A DNA stretch of 64,000 nt from CAURNT01 sp963526495 (GTDB lineage Bacteria > Fusobacteriota > Fusobacteriia > Fusobacteriales > Leptotrichiaceae), in NCBI GenBank assembly GCA_963526495.1, contig CAURNT010000002.1, forward strand, positions 1 through 64,000, in the 5' to 3' direction. Below the pieces are notes generated by a model that saw only the letters and a list, made by a program, of their open reading frames with translations, searched no databases and was not told where the DNA came from. Every line of letters begins with the position of its first letter. Within the stretch, counting starts at the first letter, position 1. The position numbers were made by a program, and so were the translations under genes. Below are positions 1 to 8,813 of the stretch, piece by piece.

Positions 1-231
1 ATTATTTTTCTTAAAGGAGGAAAATATGAAGATATATTTTTTATTATATTTAATATTTTTTCAAAATATTTTAATTTAGAATATATTGCACCATTATTTT
101 TCTTTAAGTCTTCTATTTCTTTATTCCTATATGATATTTTACTTTCATTTTGATTATTTAGAGCATGTACCTTCAAACTATTTTCATTTTTTCTGTCTAG
201 TTTGTTGGTACATGTTCTTTTGGAGGTACAT
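1..231 (-). pseudogene. Possible broken or edge-truncated small gene downstream of sstT
   Basis: On the minus strand one frame stays open from the sstT end to the left edge, about 80 codons, which is unusual in DNA this AT-rich. It reads as a Lys/Asn/Glu-rich, coiled-coil-like chain containing NKEIEDLKKNNGAIYSKL. That frame has no ATG. An ATG at 231-229, 9 bases after the sstT stop, opens a different frame that ends in TGA right after a run of six A's (plus-strand 187-192). Removing one A would join the two. It may be a frameshifted gene, a sequencing error in the homopolymer, or chance. No family is recognised and no convincing ribosome binding site precedes the ATG. Confidence 0.3.
161..217. 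repeat. Imperfect 20-bp inverted repeat
   Basis: Arms 161-180 and 198-217 pair as GAGCATGTACC..CAAACTA with GAACATGTACC..CAAACTA. There is one G-T pair, two central mismatches and a 17-base loop. Neither strand has a convincing T-run directly after it, so terminator function for sstT is unproven. It lies inside the possible broken gene. Confidence 0.5.
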
Positions 232-240
232 TTTCTTCTT

Positions 241-1449
241 TTAATTTTTATATTTCTTTTTATTATGGTATTCGGCTGCTATTGTAAATAATACGTCAGA
301 TGATGAATTTAATGCTGTTTCACAAGAATCTTGTATTATTCCTATAATAAATCCTATTGATACAATTTGCATAGCTATATCATTTGATATACCAAATAAA
401 CTTGCAGCAACAGGTATTAGTAATAGTGAACCACCAGTAACTCCTGAAGCACCACAAGCAGATAGAGCTGATAATATACTAAGTATTAAAGCAGTTAATA
501 AATCTATTTGTATTCCTAAAGTATTTACAGCAGCTAAAGTAAGAACTGATATAGTAATTGCAGCACCTGCCATATTTATAGTTGCTCCTAGTGGGATAGA
601 TACTGCATAAACGCTTCTATCTAAACCTAAGTCTTCACAAATTTTCATATTTATAGGTATATTTGCTGCAGAACTTCTAGCAAAAAATGCAGTTAGTCCA
701 CTTTCTTTTAAACATTTAAATACTAATGGATATGGATTTTCTTTTATCATTAAAAATACTATTATGGGATTAAGAATTAATGCTACAAAAGCCATGCTAC
801 CGATAAGAACGGCAAGTAATTGTAAATAGTCTGTAAATATGTTTAATCCACTTTCTGAAACTGATTTAAAAACAAGCCCCATTATACCTAAGGGTGCAAG
901 ATGTATTATCCACTTTAGTGCAAGTGAAGTAGCTTCAGCTAATGTTTCTAGTAAATCTTTAATATGAGAATTTGCTCCTTTTAAAGCTATTCCAAATATA
1001 ACTGCCCAAGATAAAATACCTATATAATTTGCTGATGCAAGCGCAGCTATTGGATTATCTACAATTTTTAAAAGTAATTGTTGTATTACTTCGTATATAT
1101 TACCTGGAGGTGTTATAGAACTAGTGTCTATATTATTCAATTGCTCTATATGTACTGGAAATATGAAACTTGCAATAACTCCTGTAGCAGAAGCAGCAAA
1201 TGTAGCTAATAGATATAGTAATATAATATTTCTCATGTTTGTATTTCCACTTTCTTTTCTATTAGCTATTGCACTAATTACAAGAAAGAAAACTAATAGA
1301 GGAGCTATTGCTTTTAATGCCCCTACAAAAAGATTACCCATAATTGATATTAAAGTAAATTTTGGAAATAATATACCTAATATTCCTCCTAATATCATTC
1401 CTATAAGTATTTTATTTATTAAACTTAAATTTTTTATTTTTTCAATCAT
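241..1449 (-). CDS. sstT: Serine/threonine:Na+ symporter SstT
   Basis: A 402-residue dicarboxylate/amino acid:cation symporter of the SstT type, expected to import serine and threonine with sodium across the inner membrane. The N-terminal stretch with LFVGALKAIAPLLVFFLVISAI closely follows SstT. Eight or so hydrophobic helices run the whole length, and the SSAANIP segment near residue 260 matches the re-entrant hairpin region of the family. Length is normal. The start overlaps the stop of the upstream hydrolase as ATGA, so the two are translationally coupled. A plausible use is serine/threonine as fermentable carbon, since a threonine dehydratase lies 9 kb away, but that link is inference. 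Confidence 0.88.
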   Translation of the reverse strand: MIEKIKNLSLINKILIGMILGGILGILFPKFTLISIMGNLFVGALKAIAPLLVFFLVISAIANRKESGNTNMRNIILLYLLATFAASATGVIASFIFPVHIEQLNNIDTSSITPPGNIYEVIQQLLLKIVDNPIAALASANYIGILSWAVIFGIALKGANSHIKDLLETLAEATSLALKWIIHLAPLGIMGLVFKSVSESGLNIFTDYLQLLAVLIGSMAFVALILNPIIVFLMIKENPYPLVFKCLKESGLTAFFARSSAANIPINMKICEDLGLDRSVYAVSIPLGATINMAGAAITISVLTLAAVNTLGIQIDLLTALILSILSALSACGASGVTGGSLLLIPVAASLFGISNDIAMQIVSIGFIIGIIQDSCETALNSSSDVLFTIAAEYHNKKKYKN

Positions 1450-2210
1450 AAATTATTGATCCTTTCTTTTTGTTCTTTATTTTTCTCAATTGATTTTTGT
1501 ATAAATAATTCAAATATTTTTTTTGAATTATTATTATTCTTAACTATTAATTCTGGGTGCCATTGTACACCTAATATCCAAAGATTAGAGTTTTGAGTAA
1601 ATATAGCCTCTATTATTCCATCGTTTGCACAAGCTACAACTTCAAATCCGTTAGCAAGTTTATCTATTGCTTGATGATGATATGAATTGACTAAGCATTT
1701 ATCACTCCCTATAATTTCTTTAAGAATACCATAAAGGTTTATAGAATGGGTTTCTGTACTTAATTTTGCCTCTTGTGTATGTTTGATGGTTTCAAATGGT
1801 GCAAGAGATAAATCTTGGAATAAGGTTCCTCCGAATCCAGAATTTATTAGTTGTAATCCTCTACATATACCGAAAACTGGCTTAGAATTAGAACAAGCTT
1901 CTGATAATAAATGTAGCTCAAAATGATCTCTTTCAGGCAATATTTCCTTTAATAATTTGTGAGGTTCTTGATTATATAATTCAGGATTTACATCATATCC
2001 TCCAGTTAAAAGTAATCCATCTATGTTTTGAATATATGAATGTATAACATCTAAATTATCTGTTATAGGTAATACTAAAGGTATACCACCTGCATCTATT
2101 ATATTTTTTATATAATATTGACTTACAAATGTTGTTTCATAACCTAATGATGAATCTTCTCTTTCATAAGTTAGACTTGCTGATATTCCTATTATTGGTT
2201 TTCTTTCCAT
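1446..2210 (-). CDS. Class I glutamine amidotransferase-like hydrolase (peptidase C26, PuuD-like)
   Basis: A 254-residue gamma-glutamyl hydrolase of the peptidase C26 family. The nucleophile Cys116 lies in GICRG, the oxyanion motif in LLTGGYDV near 68-73, and the catalytic His218/Glu220 in QWHPE. The family includes PuuD, which cleaves gamma-glutamyl-GABA, but no other putrescine genes are here, so the substrate is open. It sits 9 bases after fni with a strong AAGGAGG site, and its stop overlaps the sstT start. Transport and hydrolysis of an amino-acid compound by the pair is possible but only inferred. Confidence 0.85.
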   Translation of the reverse strand: MERKPIIGISASLTYEREDSSLGYETTFVSQYYIKNIIDAGGIPLVLPITDNLDVIHSYIQNIDGLLLTGGYDVNPELYNQEPHKLLKEILPERDHFELHLLSEACSNSKPVFGICRGLQLINSGFGGTLFQDLSLAPFETIKHTQEAKLSTETHSINLYGILKEIIGSDKCLVNSYHHQAIDKLANGFEVVACANDGIIEAIFTQNSNLWILGVQWHPELIVKNNNNSKKIFELFIQKSIEKNKEQKERINNL

Positions 2211-2219
2211 GTTTCCTCC

Positions 2220-3155
2220 TTAATATATCTTACCTTTTAATTCTTCTATATTTTTTGAATTTGAAATTAACATTAAATATTTAATTTCCATTTTCCAATC
2301 TTCTATTGTGGTTATAAGTTCATCTCTACCTTGTTCTATTAAAATTTTAAGAAATTGTTTAGAAATTCCTACAGCTTTTGCACCTAAAGATAAAGCTTTT
2401 ACGACATCTAAAGGATTTCTAATTCCTCCACTCGCAAGTATATCTATATCATTTTGAAATTTTTTAGAATATTCAAGTGAACTACAGGTATCATATCCTA
2501 TTTCTTCAAAGTATTTTCTATTTTTATTCGCTCTTATATTTTCTATATTTGCAAAGTTTGTTCCTCCTGTACCACTTATATCTATGCATTTAACTCCCAT
2601 AGAAATAAGTTCTTCCATTGTTTCACTATTCATACCAAATCCTGTTTCTTTTAAAATTATTGGAATTTCAATTTTCTTTAATATATGTTCTAAGTTTATT
2701 TTCCAATCTGAAAAGTTGTGATCTCCTTCAGGCATTAATAATTCTTGTATTAAATTTAGGTGTATTTGAATAAATTTTGGATTTGTTGCCTTTATTCCGG
2801 TTATAAATTCATCTACATTTTTATCTATACCTAAATTGAAACCAAATCCTTTAGGATAGTAGGTGCTTTTTCCTTTTAGTATAGGACTATATGATCCTGG
2901 GAAAAATAGTATATTAGTTTTTTTAGCAACATATTCTAAATCTTTATTTATTTTATCCCCTAAAGAGCTACCTCCAGTAATAGCATTAATGTAGAATGGA
3001 AAATCTATTTTTATGCCACAAATACTTGTTTGTAGATCTATATCTTCTAATGAAAATTTAGGTAATGAAAAATACTTTAATCTATATTTATCGAAAGAGT
3101 TAAATTTTTCAATTTGCTTTAATGCTAGTTCCAAATGTTGATCTTTTCTATTCAT
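2220..3155 (-). CDS. fni: Type 2 isopentenyl-diphosphate delta-isomerase
   Basis: FMN-dependent isomerase that interconverts IPP and DMAPP in the cytoplasm, the last step needed by mevalonate-pathway bacteria. The N-terminus has the family signature NRKDQHLELAL, followed by the INAITGGS motif near residue 60. A TIM-barrel body includes GVKCIDISGTGGTN and ILASGGIRNPLDVVKALSLGA for flavin phosphate binding. At 311 residues it is slightly shorter than typical members (330-350). It is the first gene of a minus-strand unit with the C26 hydrolase and sstT. The three other mevalonate genes lie far away at 58.5-61.1 kb, so the pathway is split over two loci. Confidence 0.9.
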   Translation of the reverse strand: MNRKDQHLELALKQIEKFNSFDKYRLKYFSLPKFSLEDIDLQTSICGIKIDFPFYINAITGGSSLGDKINKDLEYVAKKTNILFFPGSYSPILKGKSTYYPKGFGFNLGIDKNVDEFITGIKATNPKFIQIHLNLIQELLMPEGDHNFSDWKINLEHILKKIEIPIILKETGFGMNSETMEELISMGVKCIDISGTGGTNFANIENIRANKNRKYFEEIGYDTCSSLEYSKKFQNDIDILASGGIRNPLDVVKALSLGAKAVGISKQFLKILIEQGRDELITTIEDWKMEIKYLMLISNSKNIEELKGKIY

Positions 3156-3185
3156 AAAAACTCCCTAAAATATTACTTTAAGGAT

Positions 3186-3214
3186 ATATTAACAATAAAA
3201 GTAAAAAAAGTAAA
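3186..3214 (-). promoter_or_regulatory. Candidate fni promoter
   Basis: Read on the minus strand, TTTACT (3214-3209) and TAATAT (3191-3186) are separated by 17 bases, upstream of the GGGAG ribosome binding site of fni. Both boxes match consensus at only four of six positions, so this is weak in such AT-rich DNA. Confidence 0.3.
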
Positions 3215-3232
3215 TAAAATTTAAAAAAATTG

Positions 3233-3261
3233 TTGACATATTTTTCAAAATGATATATACT
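3233..3261 (+). promoter_or_regulatory. Promoter of the hrcA heat-shock operon
   Basis: TTGACA at 3233-3238 and TATACT at 3256-3261 with a 17-base spacer form a near-consensus vegetative promoter. The -10 box runs into the left arm of the CIRCE operator, so bound HrcA would block initiation. Confidence 0.85.
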
Positions 3262-3286
3262 AGCACTATAAGAGTATGAGTGCTAA
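3260..3286 (+). promoter_or_regulatory. CIRCE operator (HrcA binding site)
   Basis: CTAGCACTA (3260-3268), nine bases, then GAGTGCTAA (3278-3286) matches the TTAGCACTC-N9-GAGTGCTAA CIRCE element. The right arm is perfect and the left arm differs at two outer positions. It overlaps the -10 region and lies directly before hrcA, the classic autoregulated arrangement. Confidence 0.93.
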
Positions 3287-3301
3287 TGGGAGGTGAAATA
3301 C

Positions 3302-4330
3302 TTGAACGATAGAGAAAAAGAGGTTTTTAGAATAATAGTTACCCATTATTTAAATAATGGTGAATCGGTTGGATCAAGAACTTTAGAAAAGAAATATAAT
3401 ATAGGAGTTTCATCGGCAACTATAAGAAATGTGATGTCAGATCTTGAAACGATGGGTTTAATAACAAAGACTCATACATCTTCAGGAAGAATACCTACTA
3501 TAGAAGGATATAGAAGATATATAGAGGATGTTGTTCCTAATTCTGATTTAGAAGATACGATTAAAGATAAAATTTTTATGTCTTATCAAAAAAGAATAAA
3601 TGAAACAGATCAAATCTTTAAAGAAACAGTTGAAATGTTATCAAATATTTCAGAAACTATGGCTATTGCTATAGAACCATCTTCTGATTTAGAAATTGTA
3701 AAAAAAGTACAATTTATTAAAATAACTGATACTAATATATATGTAGTAGTTGTTTTGAAAAATAATATAATAAAAACATCAGTATTAACAGTAAATACTT
3801 ATATGAGTGAAGATAATATAGAAAATCTTAATCAATATATGAAAAATTTACTAGAAACTACTCATAAAACATTTACATTAAGAGAACTTGAAATATTCTT
3901 AAATAATATAGGGAATAGTGATCTTGAAATAGATAAAAGATATACTTTTGGAGATAATAAGGTATTTGTAGATGGAATGGATTATTTATTAAAAGATGAT
4001 ATAGAATTTGATAAATTATTAGAAGTAATGAAGACGATAAATAATAAAAATGAAGTTAAAGATATATTTAAAAAATTAGCTAAAAGTATTGAATATGATG
4101 TTAATGAGACAAATGTAGTATTTGGGGAAGATATTGGATTAAGTAAGTTTGAAGGTTATTCTTTCATATTTAGGTGTTATGAATTTGGAGATGATAAAGG
4201 AATATTAGGACTTATAACTCCAACACGTGTAGATTATGCAAAACTTATAGGTATAATAGATTATGTTGTAGTTATGTTAAAAAAAGTTTTAAATCAAAAT
4301 ATGAATAATAAATTTTTAGAGTTTAAATAG
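3302..4330 (+). CDS. hrcA: Heat-inducible transcription repressor HrcA
   Basis: Repressor that binds CIRCE and silences class I heat-shock genes; GroEL normally helps it fold. The first 70 residues form the winged helix, with VGSRTLEKKYNIGVSSATIRNVMSDLE, followed by the linker TSSGRIPTIEGYRRY. The rest is the GAF-like dimer domain. The frame is open from GTG at 3293, but that codon lies within the GGGAGG ribosome binding site (3288-3293). TTG at 3302, 8-9 bases after it, is the better start and gives 342 residues, a normal length. It leads the operon grpE-dnaK-epimerase-dnaJ and probably represses itself through the operator above. Confidence 0.93.
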   Translation: MNDREKEVFRIIVTHYLNNGESVGSRTLEKKYNIGVSSATIRNVMSDLETMGLITKTHTSSGRIPTIEGYRRYIEDVVPNSDLEDTIKDKIFMSYQKRINETDQIFKETVEMLSNISETMAIAIEPSSDLEIVKKVQFIKITDTNIYVVVVLKNNIIKTSVLTVNTYMSEDNIENLNQYMKNLLETTHKTFTLRELEIFLNNIGNSDLEIDKRYTFGDNKVFVDGMDYLLKDDIEFDKLLEVMKTINNKNEVKDIFKKLAKSIEYDVNETNVVFGEDIGLSKFEGYSFIFRCYEFGDDKGILGLITPTRVDYAKLIGIIDYVVVMLKKVLNQNMNNKFLEFK

Positions 4331-4343
4331 ATTAGGAGGCGAA

Positions 4344-4898
4344 ATGTCAGAAGAAGTAAAAGATAAATTAGAGGAAGAAATTCAAGGACAAGAAGAGATA
4401 AAAGAAGAAGTTGAAAATGTAGAAAAAGAAGAAAATGAACTAGATAAAATTAAAGCAGAGCTTGAAGAATATAAAAAAGCGTATGCGATTAAAATGGCAG
4501 ATTTTCAAAATTTTTCTAAAAGAAAAGAAAAAGAACTTCAAGATTTTAAAGAATATGCAGCTAAAGATATAATACTTAAAGTTTTAGAAAATTTAGATAA
4601 TTTAGAAAGAGCTCAACTTGCAACAAATGACACAAATAATATGGAAGCTTTAATTGAAGGTTTGAATATGAGTGTTAATAATTTTAAAGAAATGTTAAAG
4701 CATGAAGGAGTAGAAGAAATAGAAGCACAAGATAAAATATATGATGCAACTGAACATCATGCTATAACTACTATATCAGACAAAGAAAAAGCAAATAATA
4801 CAGTAGTTTTTGTATCTCAAAAAGGATATAAATTAAAAGGTAGAGTAATAAGACCATCAATGGTTGTAATAAATAAAATAGAAGAAGAAAATAAATAG
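4344..4898 (+). CDS. grpE: Nucleotide exchange factor GrpE
   Basis: Co-chaperone that releases ADP from DnaK. The protein has 184 residues. A highly acidic, Glu-rich, coiled-coil N-terminus (about 1-60) precedes the dimer helix with MADFQNFSKRKEKEL, then the beta domain that ends near GYKLKGRVIRPSMVVI, the conserved family signature. An AGGAGG-type site lies just before the ATG. It is placed between hrcA and dnaK in the canonical order, 11 bases before dnaK. Confidence 0.93.
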   Translation: MSEEVKDKLEEEIQGQEEIKEEVENVEKEENELDKIKAELEEYKKAYAIKMADFQNFSKRKEKELQDFKEYAAKDIILKVLENLDNLERAQLATNDTNNMEALIEGLNMSVNNFKEMLKHEGVEEIEAQDKIYDATEHHAITTISDKEKANNTVVFVSQKGYKLKGRVIRPSMVVINKIEEENK

Positions 4899-4909
4899 GA
4901 GGAATAAAA

Positions 4910-6721
4910 ATGAGTAAAATAATAGGAATAGATTTAGGAACAACAAATTCATGTGTAGCAGTTATGGAAGGAAGTGCATTTACTGTAATACCAAATGCAG
5001 AAGGAGAAAGAACTACACCATCAGTAGTATCAATAGAATCAAACGGAGAAATAATAGTAGGTTCTACAGCTAAAAGAAAGGCAATAACAGAACCTAAACA
5101 AACTGTAATTTCAATCAAAACACATATGGGATCAGATTATAAAGTAGATATACATTCTAAGAAATATACACCACAAGAAATATCAGCAATGACTTTAAAG
5201 AAACTTAAAAAAGATGCTGAAAGTTATTTAGGAGAAGAAGTTAAAGAAGCAGTAATTACAGTTCCTGCATATTTCACAGATGCGCAAAGACAAGCAACTA
5301 AAGATGCTGGGGAAATAGCTGGATTAACAGTTAAAAGAATAATAAATGAACCAACAGCAGCAGCTTTAGCTTATGGATTAGATAAGGAAAAAGAAGAAAA
5401 AATATTAGTATTTGACTTAGGAGGAGGTACATTTGACGTATCAGTTCTTGAAGTTGGATCAGGGCTTGTAGAAGTTAAAGCTACAGCAGGTAATAATCAT
5501 TTAGGTGGAGATAATTTTGATGAAGAAGTAATAAACTGGCTTGCAGATGAATTCCAAAAAGAACACGGAATAGATTTAAGAAAAGAACCTCAAGCATATC
5601 AAAGATTGAAAGATGCTGCTGAAGATGCTAAGAAAAAATTATCTTCAACACTTGAAACAACAATTTCTTTACCTTTCATAGCAATGGATGCGACAGGGCC
5701 TAAGAATTTAGAAAAGAAATTAACTAGAGCAGCATTTAATGAATTAACTAAACATTTAGTAGAAAAAACTAAAGGTCCAGTTAAACAAGCATTAGACGAT
5801 GCAGGATTAACTGTAAGAGATATAGAACAAGTATTATTAGTTGGAGGATCAACAAGAATACCAGCAGTTCAAGAATGGGTTAAAGAATATTTTGGTAAAG
5901 AACCTAATAAATCTATAAATCCTGATGAAGTAGTTGCTATGGGAGCTGCTATTCAAGGTGGAGTATTAGCTGGAGATGTTAAAGATGTATTATTACTTGA
6001 TGTAACACCACTTTCATTAGGAATAGAAACAATGGGTGGAGTATTTACTAAAATGATAGAAAGAAATACAACTATACCAACTAAAAAATCACAAACTTAT
6101 TCAACTGCGACAGATAATCAAACAGCAGTTACAATACATGTATTACAAGGTGAAAGAGCACAAGCTTCACAAAACCATTCTCTTGGACAATTTAATTTAG
6201 AAGGAATACCTGCAGCTCCAAGAGGAATACCTCAAATAGAAGTTACTTTTGATATAGATTCAAATGGTATAGTACATGTTTCTGCGAAAGATTTAGGAAC
6301 AGGTAAAGAAAATCAAATTACAATTTCTGGTTCATCAAACTTAAGTAAAGATGATGTAGAAAGAATGAAGAAAGAAGCAGAAGCTAATGAAGAAGCTGAT
6401 AATAAATTTAGAGAATTAATAGAAGCTAGAAATATGGCAGATCAATTAGTAATGGCTACTGAAAAAACTATTAAAGAAAATGAAGATAAATTAGAAGGAA
6501 ATGAAAAAGCTGATATAGAAGCTGCAATTGAAGAAGTTAAGAAAGTTAAAGATGGAGATAGCATAGAAGACATTAGAAGTGCTATAGATAAATTATCTAA
6601 AGCAAGCGAAGGTTTTGCAACAAGAATTTATCAAGCAGCATCACAACAAGCAAATGCAGGTAATTCAGAAAATAAAAATGATAGCGATGATAATATAGTA
6701 GAAGCAGAAGAAGTTAAATAG
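4910..6721 (+). CDS. dnaK: Chaperone DnaK (Hsp70)
   Basis: ATP-dependent Hsp70 chaperone of 603 residues. The ATPase domain begins KIIGIDLGTTNSCVAVMEG and carries AEVITVPAYF-type, IINEPTAAALAYG and VFDLGGGTFDVSVLE phosphate-binding motifs, then LLVGGSTRIPAVQ. The substrate-binding domain starts after DVTPLSLGIETMGG near residue 365, and a helical lid with an acidic tail ending EEAEEVK-like residues completes it. The lid and tail are a little short. The stop codon is embedded in a small perfect hairpin (6716-6737). DnaK works with the flanking GrpE and DnaJ. Confidence 0.97.
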   Translation: MSKIIGIDLGTTNSCVAVMEGSAFTVIPNAEGERTTPSVVSIESNGEIIVGSTAKRKAITEPKQTVISIKTHMGSDYKVDIHSKKYTPQEISAMTLKKLKKDAESYLGEEVKEAVITVPAYFTDAQRQATKDAGEIAGLTVKRIINEPTAAALAYGLDKEKEEKILVFDLGGGTFDVSVLEVGSGLVEVKATAGNNHLGGDNFDEEVINWLADEFQKEHGIDLRKEPQAYQRLKDAAEDAKKKLSSTLETTISLPFIAMDATGPKNLEKKLTRAAFNELTKHLVEKTKGPVKQALDDAGLTVRDIEQVLLVGGSTRIPAVQEWVKEYFGKEPNKSINPDEVVAMGAAIQGGVLAGDVKDVLLLDVTPLSLGIETMGGVFTKMIERNTTIPTKKSQTYSTATDNQTAVTIHVLQGERAQASQNHSLGQFNLEGIPAAPRGIPQIEVTFDIDSNGIVHVSAKDLGTGKENQITISGSSNLSKDDVERMKKEAEANEEADNKFRELIEARNMADQLVMATEKTIKENEDKLEGNEKADIEAAIEEVKKVKDGDSIEDIRSAIDKLSKASEGFATRIYQAASQQANAGNSENKNDSDDNIVEAEEVK

Positions 6722-6737
6722 GTCATTTGACCTATTT
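6716..6737 (+). terminator. Intra-operon hairpin over the dnaK stop codon
   Basis: AAATAGGTCA and TGACCTATTT are perfect 10-base arms with a 2-base centre. The hairpin contains the dnaK stop codon and is followed only by a mixed CTTCT tract. It could be a weak attenuator or an mRNA-processing/stability element lowering expression of the downstream epimerase and dnaJ. Confidence 0.45.
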
Positions 6738-6760
6738 CTTCTGTAAAAAGGAGAAATGTT

Positions 6761-7630
6761 ATGATAGTACTAAGAAGTGGTTGTGTTACTGCAGAAATTG
6801 AAGAAATGGGAGCAGAGATTAAATCTTTAAAATTAGATGCTGAAGAGTTTATGTGGAACAAAAAAGACTTTTGGCCTAAGACTTCTCCAGTGTTATTTCC
6901 ATTTGTTGGAGGTTTAAGAGAAGGTAAATACATATATGAAGGTGTTGAATATTCTATGCCTACAAGACATGGATTTGCAAGAGATAATAAATTTGAAGTA
7001 GTATATTTAACTGATGATGAAGTGACATTTAAATTTACTTCAACAGAAGAAACATTAAAAAAATATCCATTTAAATTTGAACTTTATATAAAATACACAC
7101 TTACAGGTAAGGGCTTTAATTTATCATATTTAGTTAAAAATATAGATGATAAAGATATGTATTTTTCTATAGGAGCACATCCTGCATTTTTATTAGAAGA
7201 AAATTATGAAAATGTAAACTATATAGAATTTGAAAAAGAAGAAAGTGCAAGTAAATATAGATTGCATGAAAGTGGATTTTATGATGGATTAAAAGAATTT
7301 TTCTCAAAGCAAGAAAATAAAAAAGTTATAGAAATATTAGATAATAATTTTGAAGAAGATGCAATATCTTTTAAAGGTTTAAATTCTAATAAAGTATTTA
7401 TTAAATCAAGAAATAACGATAAAGAAGTAATGGTTGATTTTACAGGATTTCCGTATGTAGCTTTTTGGAAACCATTGAAAGCTCCATTTGTGTGTATAGA
7501 ACCATGGTTTGGTATAAATGATAACATTAATCAAGGAAGAGATATAAAAGAAAAAGAAGGAATACAAAAACTAGAATCTAATTCAGAATTTAATGCTATA
7601 TTAAAATTTGAATTTAAGAAAGGTAATTAA
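6761..7630 (+). CDS. Aldose 1-epimerase family protein (LacX/GalM-like)
   Basis: A 289-residue member of the galactose mutarotase superfamily, closer to the LacX/YeaD-type branch than to classical GalM. Such enzymes interconvert sugar anomers, though many in this branch have unknown substrates. Visible are the substrate-pocket segments TRHGFARD near 69, SIGAHPAFL near 144 with the conserved His, and CIEPWFGIND near 247 with the likely catalytic Glu. There is no signal peptide, so it is cytoplasmic. It is inserted between dnaK and dnaJ and its stop overlaps the dnaJ start by one base, so it should be heat-shock co-expressed. Confidence 0.85.
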   Translation: MIVLRSGCVTAEIEEMGAEIKSLKLDAEEFMWNKKDFWPKTSPVLFPFVGGLREGKYIYEGVEYSMPTRHGFARDNKFEVVYLTDDEVTFKFTSTEETLKKYPFKFELYIKYTLTGKGFNLSYLVKNIDDKDMYFSIGAHPAFLLEENYENVNYIEFEKEESASKYRLHESGFYDGLKEFFSKQENKKVIEILDNNFEEDAISFKGLNSNKVFIKSRNNDKEVMVDFTGFPYVAFWKPLKAPFVCIEPWFGINDNINQGRDIKEKEGIQKLESNSEFNAILKFEFKKGN

Positions 7631-8775
7631 TGAAAAAAGATTATTATGAATTACTTGGTATAAGTAAAAATGCAAGTGATGATGAAATAAAAAAAGCTTT
7701 TAGAAAAGCAGCTCTAAAATATCATCCGGATAGAATGGTTAATGCAAGTGAAGAAGAAAAAAAAGTTGCTGAAGAAAAATTTAAAGAATTAAATGAAGCT
7801 TATCAAGTACTTTCAGATTCAGAAAAAAGACAAATGTATGATCAATATGGTCATGCTGCTTTTGAAAATGGTGGTTTTGGTAATGGTTCTGGATTTGGAG
7901 GAGCAGGATTTGACTTTGAAGATATTATAAACAATGTTTTCGGAGGTGGATTTGGAGGCTTTAGTGGATTCGGTGGTTTTGGACAACAACAATCTAGAAA
8001 AAAAGGCGATGATCTTCTTTATACTGTAGAATTAACATTAGAAGAAATAGCTGATGGAGTACAAAAGGATTTAGAGTATACGAGAACCGGAGAATGTGAT
8101 AGTTGTCATGGAACAGGAGCTAAAAACGGTAAAACTAAAACATGTTCTAAATGTAATGGTAAAGGATATACAGAAGAAGTTCAGAAAAGTATATTTGGAA
8201 TGAGTAGAGTTCATGTAGAATGCGGTAATTGTCATGGAACAGGAAGTATACCTGAGTCTAAGTGTGATAAATGTAATGGTAAAGCAACGAAGAGAGAAAA
8301 TGTAAAGAAAACTGTTAAAATACCAGCAGGTGTAGAAGATGGTTCAAGATTAGTTATTAGATCTGGTGGAAATTATGAAGGTCACGGAAGTGAATATGGT
8401 GACTTATATATACAAATTAGAGAGAAACGTCATTCAATATTTACAAGAAATGGTATAGATGTTTATTGTAAAGTGCCTATAAGCTTTAAATTAGCAACTT
8501 TAGGAGGGGAAATAGAGGTTCCAACTTTAAGAGGTAAAACTAAAATAAAAATATCAGAAGGAACACAAAATGGAACTAAAATGAGAATAAGAGATGCTGG
8601 AATTAAACATAGTTATGGTATAGGTTCTCAAATAGTTGAAATTTTTGTTGAAGTTCCTACTAAATTAAACAGTGAACAAAAAGAAAAATTAATTAATTTT
8701 GATGATAGTTTGACTGAAAAAAATCAAAAACAAAGTAAAACATTTTTTGACAAATTAAAGGATTTATTTACTTAA
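7630..8775 (+). CDS. dnaJ: Chaperone DnaJ (Hsp40)
   Basis: Type I Hsp40 of 381 residues that delivers substrates to DnaK and stimulates its ATPase. The J domain has HPD at 32-34. A Gly/Phe-rich linker follows at about 75-120, then a zinc-binding region with four CxxCxGx repeats (CDSCHGTG, CSKCNGKG, CGNCHGTG, CDKCNGKA), the last lacking only its final Gly. C-terminal substrate-binding domains include VEDGSRLVIRSGG and VPTLRGKTKIKI. The start ATG overlaps the epimerase stop, so translation is probably coupled. Confidence 0.96.
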   Translation: MKKDYYELLGISKNASDDEIKKAFRKAALKYHPDRMVNASEEEKKVAEEKFKELNEAYQVLSDSEKRQMYDQYGHAAFENGGFGNGSGFGGAGFDFEDIINNVFGGGFGGFSGFGGFGQQQSRKKGDDLLYTVELTLEEIADGVQKDLEYTRTGECDSCHGTGAKNGKTKTCSKCNGKGYTEEVQKSIFGMSRVHVECGNCHGTGSIPESKCDKCNGKATKRENVKKTVKIPAGVEDGSRLVIRSGGNYEGHGSEYGDLYIQIREKRHSIFTRNGIDVYCKVPISFKLATLGGEIEVPTLRGKTKIKISEGTQNGTKMRIRDAGIKHSYGIGSQIVEIFVEVPTKLNSEQKEKLINFDDSLTEKNQKQSKTFFDKLKDLFT

Positions 8776-8813
8776 AGATTTATAATAAAATTTGTGTATA
8801 AAGAGGATTAATA

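Noticed and set aside
26..79. A 17-codon plus-strand frame MKIYFLLYLIFFQNILI after an AAAGGAGG site
   Set aside because: It is signal-peptide-like but ends at once. The same DNA is open on the other strand, and hydrophobic runs are common in AT-rich noncoding DNA. Not called as a gene.
3293..3301. GTG as hrcA start
   Set aside because: It overlaps the ribosome binding site GGGAGG; TTG at 3302 has proper spacing.
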